Source of the DNA: Alphaproteobacteria bacterium
GTDB taxonomy: Bacteria > Pseudomonadota > Alphaproteobacteria > UBA7887
Direction: 5' to 3'
NCBI GenBank assembly: GCA_030739735.1
Contig: JASLYQ010000021.1
Span: forward strand, 1-49,401
Length of the DNA: 49,401 nt
In this document: piece by piece, positions 16,652-24,628 of the stretch
Numbering within the stretch: the first letter of the stretch is position 1
How the letters are laid out: each line of letters opens with the position of its first letter
Notes under the pieces: model-generated
The model's input: only the letters and a program-made list of their open reading frames with translations
The model's database searches: none
What the model was told of the DNA's origin: nothing
Program-made: the position numbers and the translations under genes

Positions 16652-17692
16652 TCAGAGCGCTTTGAGGAGCGGTGGCAGGGGCTCGATGGGCGGCAGCTGT
16701 ATGGTCGCGCCGGCGGCTTTGACCATTTCGACGACGCTGACATAGGGCTCGATGCGCGCATATTGGGTAGGCAACAGGGCGACGATCTCGCGATTAGGCA
16801 GCGTTGTGCGGTAGAGCGTGACGGCAAACCCGCGCTTGGCGCCCAAGGCTGCCGTCAGGGCCGGGACTACGGCCACGCCGAGTCCTGCCTGGACCATAGA
16901 CAGCGCCACTTCGTAGCTGCGCGACTGGGCTATAACCCGGTAATGGGGTAGAACGTGCTGGTACCAGTCCTCGATGCGCTTTTTGTGCTGGTTGCCGAAA
17001 TTGAACTGGATGGTACTGTTGACGACTGTACGCTCTGTCGGTGCTAAATCTCGCTCCACGTCGCCCACATCCGAAAGGTCCAGCCCCTCAGGCACCGCCA
17101 GCACATAAGGGTCAGAGGACACTTTTTCTCTCAGGAAGCTGGCGCCGTCGCCGGCGGTCGAATCGGTTGCTAGTAAGGCCATGTTGATGCGGCGTCCGTA
17201 GAGTAGATCAACCGCTTCCGCCGGCGAGGATTCGTGAACGTCCATCTCCAACTCGGGATAACGCGTAGCCAAGAGGCGCAGCGATTCGGGCAATACGTTG
17301 CGGGCGATGGAACTGAGTGCCCCGATCGAAACCACGCCGCGGGTGCCGGCGGAGAACTCCTCCAGGCCGATCAGGGCTTCCTCAACGCTCGACAGAATAA
17401 CGTCGGCCTTGCGCAGCAGAAACTGACCGGCATCGGTGGGCGTCATCTCGTTACGGCTGCGATTGAAGAGCTGGGTGCCGACCTCTTCCTCAAGCTTGGA
17501 GATTTGCTGCGACAGCGAGGGTTGAGCGAGGTCGAGAATCTTCGATGCCTTGGTGAACGACTTGGCCTGCGCCACGGCCCAGAAGATTCGCAGCTGGTGC
17601 AACGTAACGGCGCTGGGATTAATCAGTGGTGGCGCCACAGCATCGGGAATGCTTGCGATATCCGCTTTCGCAACGGTGCTCGCCTTCGCCAT
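16652..17692 (-). CDS. LysR-family transcriptional regulator
   Basis: This is a LysR-type DNA-binding regulator of 346 residues with an unusual N-terminal extension of about 30 residues before the helix-turn-helix. The HTH spans VTLHQLRIFWAVAQAKSFTKASKILDLAQPSLSQQISKLEEEVG, written here in parts: TLHQLRIFWAVAQAKSF then LAQPSLSQQISKLEEE. The effector-binding domain begins at GVVSIGALSSIARNVLP and ends in IQLPPIEPLPPLLKAL. I took MAKASTV as the start because AGGAG is correctly placed upstream; the open frame extends 26 codons further without support. CbbR/CysB-like relatives share this layout. Its targets are unknown; pqqA lies directly downstream. Confidence 0.88.
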   Translation of the reverse strand: MAKASTVAKADIASIPDAVAPPLINPSAVTLHQLRIFWAVAQAKSFTKASKILDLAQPSLSQQISKLEEEVGTQLFNRSRNEMTPTDAGQFLLRKADVILSSVEEALIGLEEFSAGTRGVVSIGALSSIARNVLPESLRLLATRYPELEMDVHESSPAEAVDLLYGRRINMALLATDSTAGDGASFLREKVSSDPYVLAVPEGLDLSDVGDVERDLAPTERTVVNSTIQFNFGNQHKKRIEDWYQHVLPHYRVIAQSRSYEVALSMVQAGLGVAVVPALTAALGAKRGFAVTLYRTTLPNREIVALLPTQYARIEPYVSVVEMVKAAGATIQLPPIEPLPPLLKAL

Positions 17693-17929
17693 CACTCCTG
17701 CTCCTAGGTCAAATTCCACGCACGCAAAAGCGCGCGCCGCACGGTACGTCGGCAAATACCGCCTATTCAAGCAATACCGGTTATTCGTTCAGGGTTATTA
17801 GTTCAGTAAACTCGGATCAAGGTGCAGGTAGTCATAGCGGCCGGCTGATTCTACAATGACCTCGCGTGGGCCGCTGCTGTCGTTCACAGTCCAGGCGATC
17901 GGTACACCGGCGTGTCGATGCTCTATTCT

Positions 17930-18835
17930 TTAGAGCCTGCGTAACATCAGCAACCCGGCGAGCAGCCCGAAAAGCGCTGCGAGTGCGCCGATCGGGCCGG
18001 GACCCGGCACGGGCTCGATCCGCAACGGCCCAGTGAGGCCGGGGATACCCGGTATGTCGCCATCGCCCCCGGCGACGCGGATCTCGCCGCGCAGGCCTTT
18101 CTCCGTGTGCTGGGGCATGTCGCAATGGACCAGATAGGTGGCGCGGTTGCTGGGTAGGATGAAGGTTCCCGTCTTCTGCGCCTTGCCCGCCGCCTCCATA
18201 TGGAACATGCCTTGCGGGTAGAGGTAATGCGGCAGCCCGTGCACCATCCACTGGTGGCGCACGCTGTCCTCGTTGATGAAGGTCACGGTCAGGCGTGTGC
18301 ATGGCTCGACGTCGAAGACGTTGCGGTTGTAACCGAAAGTGGTGCCGGGATACCCCTCGGCATAATGGCGACCCGCGCGAACAGTTATCTCGATATCAGC
18401 AGAGATGGCGCTGCAATTCTCCGGCAGCGTGTCACGATTCTCGTTCATCACCATGCCCTCGTCGTCGAAGGTCATGGCCTGGTGGTCGTGGGCGCTATGA
18501 TCTATCGATGCTGTGTCCTCGGTCACCGCTGCGACCGTGATGCCGGGCGGCGCCAAGGCGATTGTGCCGATGCGGTAAATGTGGTCGCGCCCGCGTTTGA
18601 GGCTGAAGGTTACTATGTCGCCTGCCGCGAGATCTCCGGCGCTGACGTCTTCTGAGAGTTCCAGGTCCATGGTCATCTCGGGCCAGCCGATGCCGGGAAT
18701 GGGGTCATGGGTAAGGTTCAGGCTGCGCCCATCCTCAGCGATACGGTGGATGACGCCGACGCCGCTGGCCGCCTCGTCATCGGCCAACGCCGCCGCTGCC
18801 AGCAGCGTGATCACCAGCGCGAGAGCCCGCATCAT
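17930..18835 (-). CDS. CusF-like copper-binding domain fused to a membrane-anchored cupredoxin
   Basis: The 301-residue protein begins with a signal peptide (MMRALALVITLLAAAALA). Residues about 25-100 match CusF. H43, W51, M54 and M56 (H-x7-W-P-E-M-T-M) reproduce CusF's Cu(I)/Ag(I) site H36-W44-M47-M49 in spacing. A His-rich linker (IDHSAHDHQA) follows, then a cupredoxin domain (about 145-257) with copper ligands H194, C238 and H243 in VHCDMPQHTEKGL. Leu248 occupies the usual axial Met position. A C-terminal helix plus RRL (about 281-301) would anchor it. The start overlaps the stop of the multicopper oxidase upstream as ATGA. A periplasmic role in copper delivery or electron transfer to that oxidase is my inference. 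Confidence 0.85.
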   Translation of the reverse strand: MMRALALVITLLAAAALADDEAASGVGVIHRIAEDGRSLNLTHDPIPGIGWPEMTMDLELSEDVSAGDLAAGDIVTFSLKRGRDHIYRIGTIALAPPGITVAAVTEDTASIDHSAHDHQAMTFDDEGMVMNENRDTLPENCSAISADIEITVRAGRHYAEGYPGTTFGYNRNVFDVEPCTRLTVTFINEDSVRHQWMVHGLPHYLYPQGMFHMEAAGKAQKTGTFILPSNRATYLVHCDMPQHTEKGLRGEIRVAGGDGDIPGIPGLTGPLRIEPVPGPGPIGALAALFGLLAGLLMLRRL

Positions 18836-20514
18836 GCCCGCCGTCTGCGCATCAAGGCGAAGAGCACGGCCAGCAAGAGGCCGATATCGAGGCCGAACAG
18901 GATCGGTCGCAGTGTCGGCCAGCTCTCTGGCGCCACGTCAGCCAGGGTGCCGAGCGGGTCGTAGGTCTGCCATATGGGAACCCGCCCAGCATAAAAGGCC
19001 GGGCTGAAATAGGGGCTCCAGTCGACGCCCTGGAGTTTCGGCAGGCCACCATCCACGAGGTAGGATTCATAGACGATGGCGCTGATGCCGCCGCCGGGAC
19101 CGATGCCGTTATTGGTGACCGCGGGCGCGTGATGGTCGTGCATCAGCCAGACCCCCTGGCCATAGCTATGCAGGCCGTCGTCTACGGTCTCGAGTAGCAG
19201 GTCGGCGCGCTGCATTGGGGCCACCCAGACCACGTCACGGATCAGCTGGGTCGCGGGCGGCACTGGCACCCCGTCGGTGTGGGTGACGGTGACCTTGTGG
19301 CCATGGGTATGCAGGGCGACGCCTTCTGCGCCGCCGTTGGCCACGCGCAGACGCACGCGCTCGTTCGGCGCTACCACGATCAGGGACTCGCGCGCCGTAT
19401 AGGGGAAGGAGCGGCCATTGAGCAGAAAATAATCGGAGCTGCGTTCGGTGATGTCGTAGCGGCGGTGAATTTCCTTGATCACCCGTCGTGGATCGTTGGA
19501 GAGGCGCACCAGATCGTGCATCTCGCGATCCACCTCCTGATAGTGGAGGTCGTATTCGCGGTCGTAAGCCTCCTGACTGGCTTGCGAGCGCGCCCGCACC
19601 TGCCCAGCGCCGACATTGAACGTCTGCACGGGATTGTTTGGCCGGTTCTCTTCCACCACGAACATCGCTTGCAGACCCATCAGGATATGCACGGCGGGTT
19701 GCACGTGGCAGTGATAGAACATAGTGCCAGCTTGGCGTGGGGTCATCTCGTAGGTGCGGCTCTCGCCCGGCATCACCGGCATCTCACTGGTCAGAGGCAC
19801 GCCGTCGTTGCCATCGCCTTGGGCACCGACGTATGGGTGGTCGACGCCGTGGAAGTGGATGGTGTGGGGCATGGTATGGGTGTTTTCGAGGGTGATTTTG
19901 ACCGTGTCCCCCTGTTCGACGCGGATTACCGGTGAGGGCACGCGCAGTGTGCGATAGGCGGCGCTGTTCTCAGAGGTCTTGGTGGCCATTCCACGGCTTT
20001 TGGGTGCGAACACCCAGAAGCCTGGCCTGATGCCGGGGGCAATGGCGTAATCGAGCGACGGTGCCAGGCCGTCGGGCGATGCGCCGTTGAGTTCGGCCAC
20101 TTCGAGCCGCAGGTGAATCTCGTCTGCATCGCCGTCGCCGTCTCTGTCTGCGCCCTTGACCACGGCATCGGACGCAAGGCGCGTGCGCATGAGCACATCC
20201 GGTGACACGTTGTTCGTGCCCTTGACGAAAGCAGCCACCTCGGCCGGGGCGTCGGGATTGCAGCGCGGCGAAGCCTCGATCGCCACGCCGTCCAGGGTTT
20301 GCGCGGCGCGCCATTCCGGGAAGGGCTCGTTGCAGATAGCCTCGGTCGCGAGTTCGACCGGGGGTGAGCTTGCCGGCGGTGCCTCGTAAGCTGGTACTTT
20401 TCGGGTAAAGACCGCCTGCTGCCAGCTCTCCGGCCACCAAGCCGGCGGCGCCAGCACGATGCCCCCCACAGCAAGACCAAGCGTCAGCGCGATAAGGACG
20501 AGTGCTCTATACAT
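18832..20514 (-). CDS. periplasmic two-domain multicopper oxidase
   Basis: The 560-residue protein has an N-terminal membrane helix or signal (LVLIALTLGLAVGGIVLAPP) and a C-terminal helix ending MRRRRA. Copper motifs are MPHTIHFHG (H217, H220, H222), FYHCHVQPAVHILMG (H268, C269, H270, H276), LHTHGHKV and LMHDHH. The type 1 copper Cys is therefore in the first domain. In the second domain the matching Cys is replaced by Asp (HDH), as in two-domain oxidases that carry type 1 copper only in domain 1. An EF-hand-like loop (DRDGDGDADE, 123-132) precedes the first domain. Substrate could be Cu(I), phenolics or another metal; the CusF-cupredoxin partner downstream favours copper handling. Confidence 0.87.
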   Translation of the reverse strand: MYRALVLIALTLGLAVGGIVLAPPAWWPESWQQAVFTRKVPAYEAPPASSPPVELATEAICNEPFPEWRAAQTLDGVAIEASPRCNPDAPAEVAAFVKGTNNVSPDVLMRTRLASDAVVKGADRDGDGDADEIHLRLEVAELNGASPDGLAPSLDYAIAPGIRPGFWVFAPKSRGMATKTSENSAAYRTLRVPSPVIRVEQGDTVKITLENTHTMPHTIHFHGVDHPYVGAQGDGNDGVPLTSEMPVMPGESRTYEMTPRQAGTMFYHCHVQPAVHILMGLQAMFVVEENRPNNPVQTFNVGAGQVRARSQASQEAYDREYDLHYQEVDREMHDLVRLSNDPRRVIKEIHRRYDITERSSDYFLLNGRSFPYTARESLIVVAPNERVRLRVANGGAEGVALHTHGHKVTVTHTDGVPVPPATQLIRDVVWVAPMQRADLLLETVDDGLHSYGQGVWLMHDHHAPAVTNNGIGPGGGISAIVYESYLVDGGLPKLQGVDWSPYFSPAFYAGRVPIWQTYDPLGTLADVAPESWPTLRPILFGLDIGLLLAVLFALMRRRRA

Positions 20515-20621
20515 CGGTAATCACGACCGCTGATCATACGGAAGGGTGACGGCTTCGCCGCGCCCAATCAACTGAGAAGACATAGCGGCCGCTTCCTAAG
20601 GCCAGAATTCGTACCGCCCAC

Positions 20622-21081
20622 TTAATTTAGGTCATCAGTTTTACCAACACCGATGGAAAAGGAAAATAACGAACGCAGCGCGTCGTCGAAACCCGGCTTG
20701 TGGGCGGCAGCGAAGCTGATGTAATGGCCCTCTTCGGCGAACTCGTATCGCACGGAGACTGTGCTGGTGGGTGGATCGGCGCAGGTTCGTAGAACAGCGT
20801 CGCGCTCTCAATATCGCTTGTGTTGTCGAAATCGGCGAGGGCGGCGTTGTTGGTGATATTGTTGGCATCGCGAATGATGCGGACATTCATTAGCATCTCC
20901 CGCAGCACGGGGTCGATGACATCGATCGTGATGATAGCCTCGCCGGTAATGCGCAAACTTTGCGGCGCGATGAGATCGTGGAAATCCACCCACTTCAGGT
21001 CCAGCAAGTCCTTGTTTACGAAGTGCACATTGGCCGTGGCGAACTCATCGGTCTGCAAGGTTTGGCTTCACCAGGAGCCAT
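20622..21081 (-). pseudogene. frameshifted hypothetical gene
   Basis: Two well-formed protein stretches lie in different minus-strand frames. The first (about 21058 to 20778) reads LQTDEFATANVHFVNKDLL and ends near SATLFYEPAP. The second (about 20778 to 20622) reads DPPTSTVSVRYEFAEEGHYI, then SFAAAHKPGFDDALRSLF, ending in GVGKTDDLN and a TAA. They join smoothly if one base is gained or lost at about 20772-20784. A possible start MAPGEAKP at 21081 is in a third frame. The composition is beta-rich and soluble; I do not recognise the family. Either a pseudogene of about 150 residues or a sequencing error is possible. It is divergent from livH. Confidence 0.5.
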
Positions 21082-21114
21082 GCTACAAGGCTGGCCTGCG
21101 AGAGTGGGGAGGGG

Positions 21115-22002
21115 ATGGACGGCCTCGTACAGTTTGCCCAACAGGTGGTCAGCGGTACCGCCATCGGTTGTGTCTACGCGCTGGTGGCGCTTGGCTTTGT
21201 TCTGATCTACAAGGCGACCGAGGTGGTCAACTTTGCGCAGGGCGAGCTGATGATGGTCGGCGCCTTTCTGGCCTACACCTTCATCGTCATTCTCGGCATG
21301 GGCTTCTGGCTTGGCGCGTTGTTGGCGCTGCTGGGCACGGCGCTGCTCGGCGGCGCACTCGACCGCGTGGTGATGCGGCCGATGGTGGGCCAGCCTGTCT
21401 TCGCCATCATCATGGTCACCATCGGCATTGGCTTCATGTTCCGCAGCATCGTCGCCATGACGCCGGGCTGGGGTGTTGACACCTACACCATCGGAACGCC
21501 GTTCTACGGTAAGGTCGTGAGCCTCGGCGATCTGGTCCTCAGCCAAGATCATCTGGCGATCATCGTGCTGACCGTTCTGCTGGTGGCGGCGCTGTTCGCG
21601 TTCTTCCGCTACACCCGCCTTGGCGTGGCCATGCAGGCGACTTCGCAAAACCAGCTTGCCGCCTATTATATGGGCATCCCGGTCAAGACGGTCTTCTCCA
21701 TGATCTGGGCGCTGAGTGCCGCTGTTGCCGCCTTCGCCGGCATCTTGCTGGCGCCGATCGCCTTCGTCCACGTCAATATGGGCTTTCTCGGCATCAAGGC
21801 CTTTCCTGCTGCTGTGCTGGGTGGCTTCGGCTCGATCCCTGGCGCTATCGTCGGCGGCCTGATCATCGGCGTCGTTGAGGCGTTGGCCGGCTTCTACTTG
21901 CCGGAAGGTTTCAAGGACGTCGCCGCCTATGTCGTACTGCTGGCCGTGCTCATCGTGCGCCCACAGGGCCTGTTCGGCGAGATTGCACGGAAAAAGGTTT
22001 GA
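21115..22002 (+). CDS. livH: branched-chain amino acid-type ABC transporter permease (LivH family)
   Basis: This is an inner-membrane permease of a HAAT (branched-chain amino acid/amide/organic acid) ABC importer. The 295 residues start MDGLVQFAQQVVSGTAIGCV and hold about eight hydrophobic segments. The LivH signatures NFAQGELMMVGAF and AAVLGGFGSIPGAIVGGL are present. GGGGAGGGG-type purine-rich sequence directly precedes the ATG. It heads a seven-gene operon: livM starts 1 bp after its stop. Neighbouring CoA synthetase and dipeptidase-like genes suggest an aromatic, dicarboxylic or other organic acid substrate and not simply leucine; this is an inference from context. Confidence 0.93.
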   Translation: MDGLVQFAQQVVSGTAIGCVYALVALGFVLIYKATEVVNFAQGELMMVGAFLAYTFIVILGMGFWLGALLALLGTALLGGALDRVVMRPMVGQPVFAIIMVTIGIGFMFRSIVAMTPGWGVDTYTIGTPFYGKVVSLGDLVLSQDHLAIIVLTVLLVAALFAFFRYTRLGVAMQATSQNQLAAYYMGIPVKTVFSMIWALSAAVAAFAGILLAPIAFVHVNMGFLGIKAFPAAVLGGFGSIPGAIVGGLIIGVVEALAGFYLPEGFKDVAAYVVLLAVLIVRPQGLFGEIARKKV

Positions 22003-22003
22003 G

Positions 22004-23080
22004 ATGAGATTCGTCTTCAAGACCTCCTATGACCAGGACATCCGCATGTTTCCCCATGCGGGAGCGTTGTTCTGGTACGGGGTCCTGATCGTCGCGCTGA
22101 TCGCCGCGCCGCTGCTGCTTGACCGCTATCTTTTGACCCAGGCGAGCTTCGTCGCCATCTTCACTATCGCCGGCGTCGGACTGATGCTGTTATCGGGCTA
22201 TACCGGCCAGGTCTCACTCGGTCATGCCGCCTTTTTAGCCGCTGGCTCCTACACCGAAACCATCCTCATGGATGCGGGTCTACCGTTTCTAATCTCCTTG
22301 CCGTGCTCAGGATTGCTCGCCGGCGTTCTCGGCATCGCCATCGGCTTGCCGGCACTGCGCCTTGCCGGAATCTATCTCGCTATCGCTACCTTGGCGTTCG
22401 CTTTTATCGTCGAGGAGGTTCTGGCGCGCTGGGAATCTCTAACCGGAGGGACCAGCGGTCTGATGGTGCCAGAGCTGACCATCGCCGGCGTCTCCTTTTA
22501 TGATGAGACCTACTTCTACTATCTCTGTGTCGGTGTCGCGGTGCTAGTTATGTTGGCGGCGATTAACCTGCTCCGCTCGTCCACCGGGCGCGCCTGGATA
22601 GCTATTCGGGACAGCGAGATTGCAGCTCAGAGCATGGGCGTGAACCTGGCTTGGTACAAGACCATGGCCTTTGCCATAAGTGCCGCCTTCACTGGTCTCG
22701 CTGGCGCGCTTTACGCCCATCAACTCACCTATATCAGCCCCGAGAGCTACAACATCCTGTTGTCGGTGGAACTGTTGCTGCTGGTCGTGGTCGGCGGGCT
22801 GGGGTCCTTGCACGGGGCTGTGTTCGGCGCCATCTTCGTCATCGTGCTACCAGAGCTGGTCGCCATGCTGCAGGGCGCGCTGCCAGAGAAGATGGCCCAG
22901 CAAACCGGCATTAAGATGGGCATCTTCGGGCTCGTGATCGTGCTTTTTATGTTGTACGAGCCGCTCGGTATCTACGGCCGCTGGTACAAGATCAAGCATT
23001 ACTTTGCCATGTTTCCGGTATACCGCAAGGCGACCTTCAAGCGGCAGAAATCCTATGTAAAATCGGATCGCTTGCGATGA
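22004..23080 (+). CDS. livM: branched-chain amino acid-type ABC transporter permease (LivM family)
   Basis: This is the second membrane subunit of the importer, 358 residues. The start MRFVFKTSYDQDIRMFPHAG begins 1 bp after the livH stop; the open frame extends backwards into livH but that part is a shadow. The LivM hallmarks LLSGYTGQVSLGHAAFLAAG and AIRDSEIAAQSMGVN are clear, with about eight to nine hydrophobic helices and the loop EVLARWESLTGGTSG. The C-terminal tail is longer and more basic than usual (KIKHYFAMFPVYRKATFKRQ). It overlaps livG by 4 bp. Confidence 0.94.
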   Translation: MRFVFKTSYDQDIRMFPHAGALFWYGVLIVALIAAPLLLDRYLLTQASFVAIFTIAGVGLMLLSGYTGQVSLGHAAFLAAGSYTETILMDAGLPFLISLPCSGLLAGVLGIAIGLPALRLAGIYLAIATLAFAFIVEEVLARWESLTGGTSGLMVPELTIAGVSFYDETYFYYLCVGVAVLVMLAAINLLRSSTGRAWIAIRDSEIAAQSMGVNLAWYKTMAFAISAAFTGLAGALYAHQLTYISPESYNILLSVELLLLVVVGGLGSLHGAVFGAIFVIVLPELVAMLQGALPEKMAQQTGIKMGIFGLVIVLFMLYEPLGIYGRWYKIKHYFAMFPVYRKATFKRQKSYVKSDRLR

Positions 23081-23841
23081 GTCTGTTCGTGGTAGAGGGG
23101 CTGAGCATGGCCTTCGGCGGCATCCGCGCCGTCGACGAACTCAGTTTTGCCGTCGAGCCGGGTGAGGTGTTTACCATCATCGGTCCAAACGGCGCCGGCA
23201 AGACCACTTGTTTCAACCTGATCAACCGCATTTACAATCCCACAGCCGGCCGCATTACCTTTGACGACCAGGACATCACGCGTCTGCCACCGCACCGTAT
23301 CGCCGGGCTTGGCATCGCGCGTACCTTCCAAAACATTGAGCTGTTCGACAATGCCAGCGTGCTCGCCAATCTTCTGCTAGGCCGCCATGCCCGCGCGCAC
23401 GATCACAGCAACTTGCTGGCCGATATGCTGTTCTTGCCCATGGTGCGCCGGGCCGAGCGCGAACATCGGCGCCGGGTCGAGGACGTGATCGACTTTCTCG
23501 ATCTGCAGCATTACCGCCATAATCACGTTGGCAGCCTGCCCTACGGCGTTCGCAAGGTCGTAGAACTGGGTCGAGCGCTGGCCAGCGAGCCCAAGCTTTT
23601 GCTGCTCGACGAGCCGTCCTCTGGCCTCAATACGGAAGAGACCGGTGATATGGCCTTCTGGATCTCCGATATCCGCCGCGAGTTCGGCATCACGGTGCTG
23701 ATGATCGAGCATGATATGAACTTGGTCGGCCGCGTTTCTGACCGCGTGCTGGCGCTTAATTACGGCCGCATGATAGCAACCGGCACGACGGAGGAAGTTC
23801 GCCGTCACCCGGAAGTGGTCAAGGCCTATCTCGGTGAATGA
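23077..23841 (+). CDS. livG: ABC transporter ATP-binding protein (LivG family)
   Basis: One of the two cytoplasmic ATPases powering the importer. The 254 residues contain the Walker A GPNGAGKTT, the Q-loop around GIARTFQNIELFDN, the signature LPYGVRKVVELGRAL (a weakened LSYGQQR-type motif), Walker B LLLLDEPSSGLN and the H-switch IEHDM. An insertion of about 25 residues after LLGRHARAH is typical of LivG. ATGA overlap with livM and a short overlap with the start region of livF indicate coupled translation. Confidence 0.95.
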   Translation: MSLFVVEGLSMAFGGIRAVDELSFAVEPGEVFTIIGPNGAGKTTCFNLINRIYNPTAGRITFDDQDITRLPPHRIAGLGIARTFQNIELFDNASVLANLLLGRHARAHDHSNLLADMLFLPMVRRAEREHRRRVEDVIDFLDLQHYRHNHVGSLPYGVRKVVELGRALASEPKLLLLDEPSSGLNTEETGDMAFWISDIRREFGITVLMIEHDMNLVGRVSDRVLALNYGRMIATGTTEEVRRHPEVVKAYLGE

Positions 23842-23854
23842 GGCGGGGGATGCG

Positions 23855-24628
23855 ATGACCGAGCCGCTGCTGCGCTTGAGCAATGTCGAAACCAGTTACG
23901 GGCCAATCCAGGCCATACGCGGTGTCAGCCTGAAGGTGTCGGAAGGCACGATCGTTACCGTGCTCGGCGCCAACGGCGCGGGCAAGACCACCGTGCTCAA
24001 GACCATCTCTGGTGTCATGGATCCGGACAAGGGCACCGTCACCTTCGAGGGCAAGGAGATCCAGCGCCGCGACCCGGATAAAGTGGCACGCCTCGGAATT
24101 GCCCATGTGCCGGAAGGGCGTGAGGTGTTTCCCTATCTCAGCGTGCGCGAGAACCTGATGATGGGCGCCTATGCGCGGCGCGATCGCGATACCGTCGTTG
24201 GCGACCTTGCGCGTATCCATGACTATTTTCCGGTGCTTGCCGAGCGTGACTCCCAGGAGGCGGCAAGTCTGTCCGGCGGCGAGCAGCAGATGCTGGCCAT
24301 TGGCCGAGCTCTGATGGCGCGCCCGAAGCTGCTGCTGCTGGACGAGCCCTCGCTCGGCCTTTCGCCGATCCTGATGCAGGAGATCTTCGCCATCATCGCG
24401 CGCGTCAATGTGGAGGAGGGCACCGCCATACTTCTGGTGGAGCAGAACGCCCACATGGCGCTGGAAATCGGCGAGAAGGGCTACGTGCTTGAAGTTGGCC
24501 GGATCGTCGTGGAGGATAGTTGCGCGCGGCTGCGCGAGCAGAAGGACATCCAGGAATTCTACCTCGGCAAGCAAGACCAGGGCGTGCGTGGGGAAAAACG
24601 ATGGAAGCGCAAGAAGCTGTGGCGCTAG
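23855..24628 (+). CDS. livF: ABC transporter ATP-binding protein (LivF family)
   Basis: This is the second ATPase of the importer, 257 residues from MTEPLLRLSNVETSYGPIQA. It has Walker A GANGAGKTT, the LivF-type segment IAHVPEGREVFPYLSVREN, signature SLSGGEQQMLAIGRAL, and Walker B LLLLDEPSLGLSP. A GTG 21 bp upstream could also start translation and would overlap livG, but the ATG at 23855 has AGGCGGGGGA placed before it. The C-terminal end is strongly basic (RGEKRWKRKKLWR) and overlaps the next gene by 28 bp, which is longer than most overlaps in this window. Confidence 0.93.
   Translation: MTEPLLRLSNVETSYGPIQAIRGVSLKVSEGTIVTVLGANGAGKTTVLKTISGVMDPDKGTVTFEGKEIQRRDPDKVARLGIAHVPEGREVFPYLSVRENLMMGAYARRDRDTVVGDLARIHDYFPVLAERDSQEAASLSGGEQQMLAIGRALMARPKLLLLDEPSLGLSPILMQEIFAIIARVNVEEGTAILLVEQNAHMALEIGEKGYVLEVGRIVVEDSCARLREQKDIQEFYLGKQDQGVRGEKRWKRKKLWR

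Noticed and set aside
21016-22020. Long minus-strand frame of 334 codons opposite livH
   Set aside because: The sequence is Asp/His/Arg-rich low-complexity without domain motifs, typical of an antisense shadow of a membrane protein gene.
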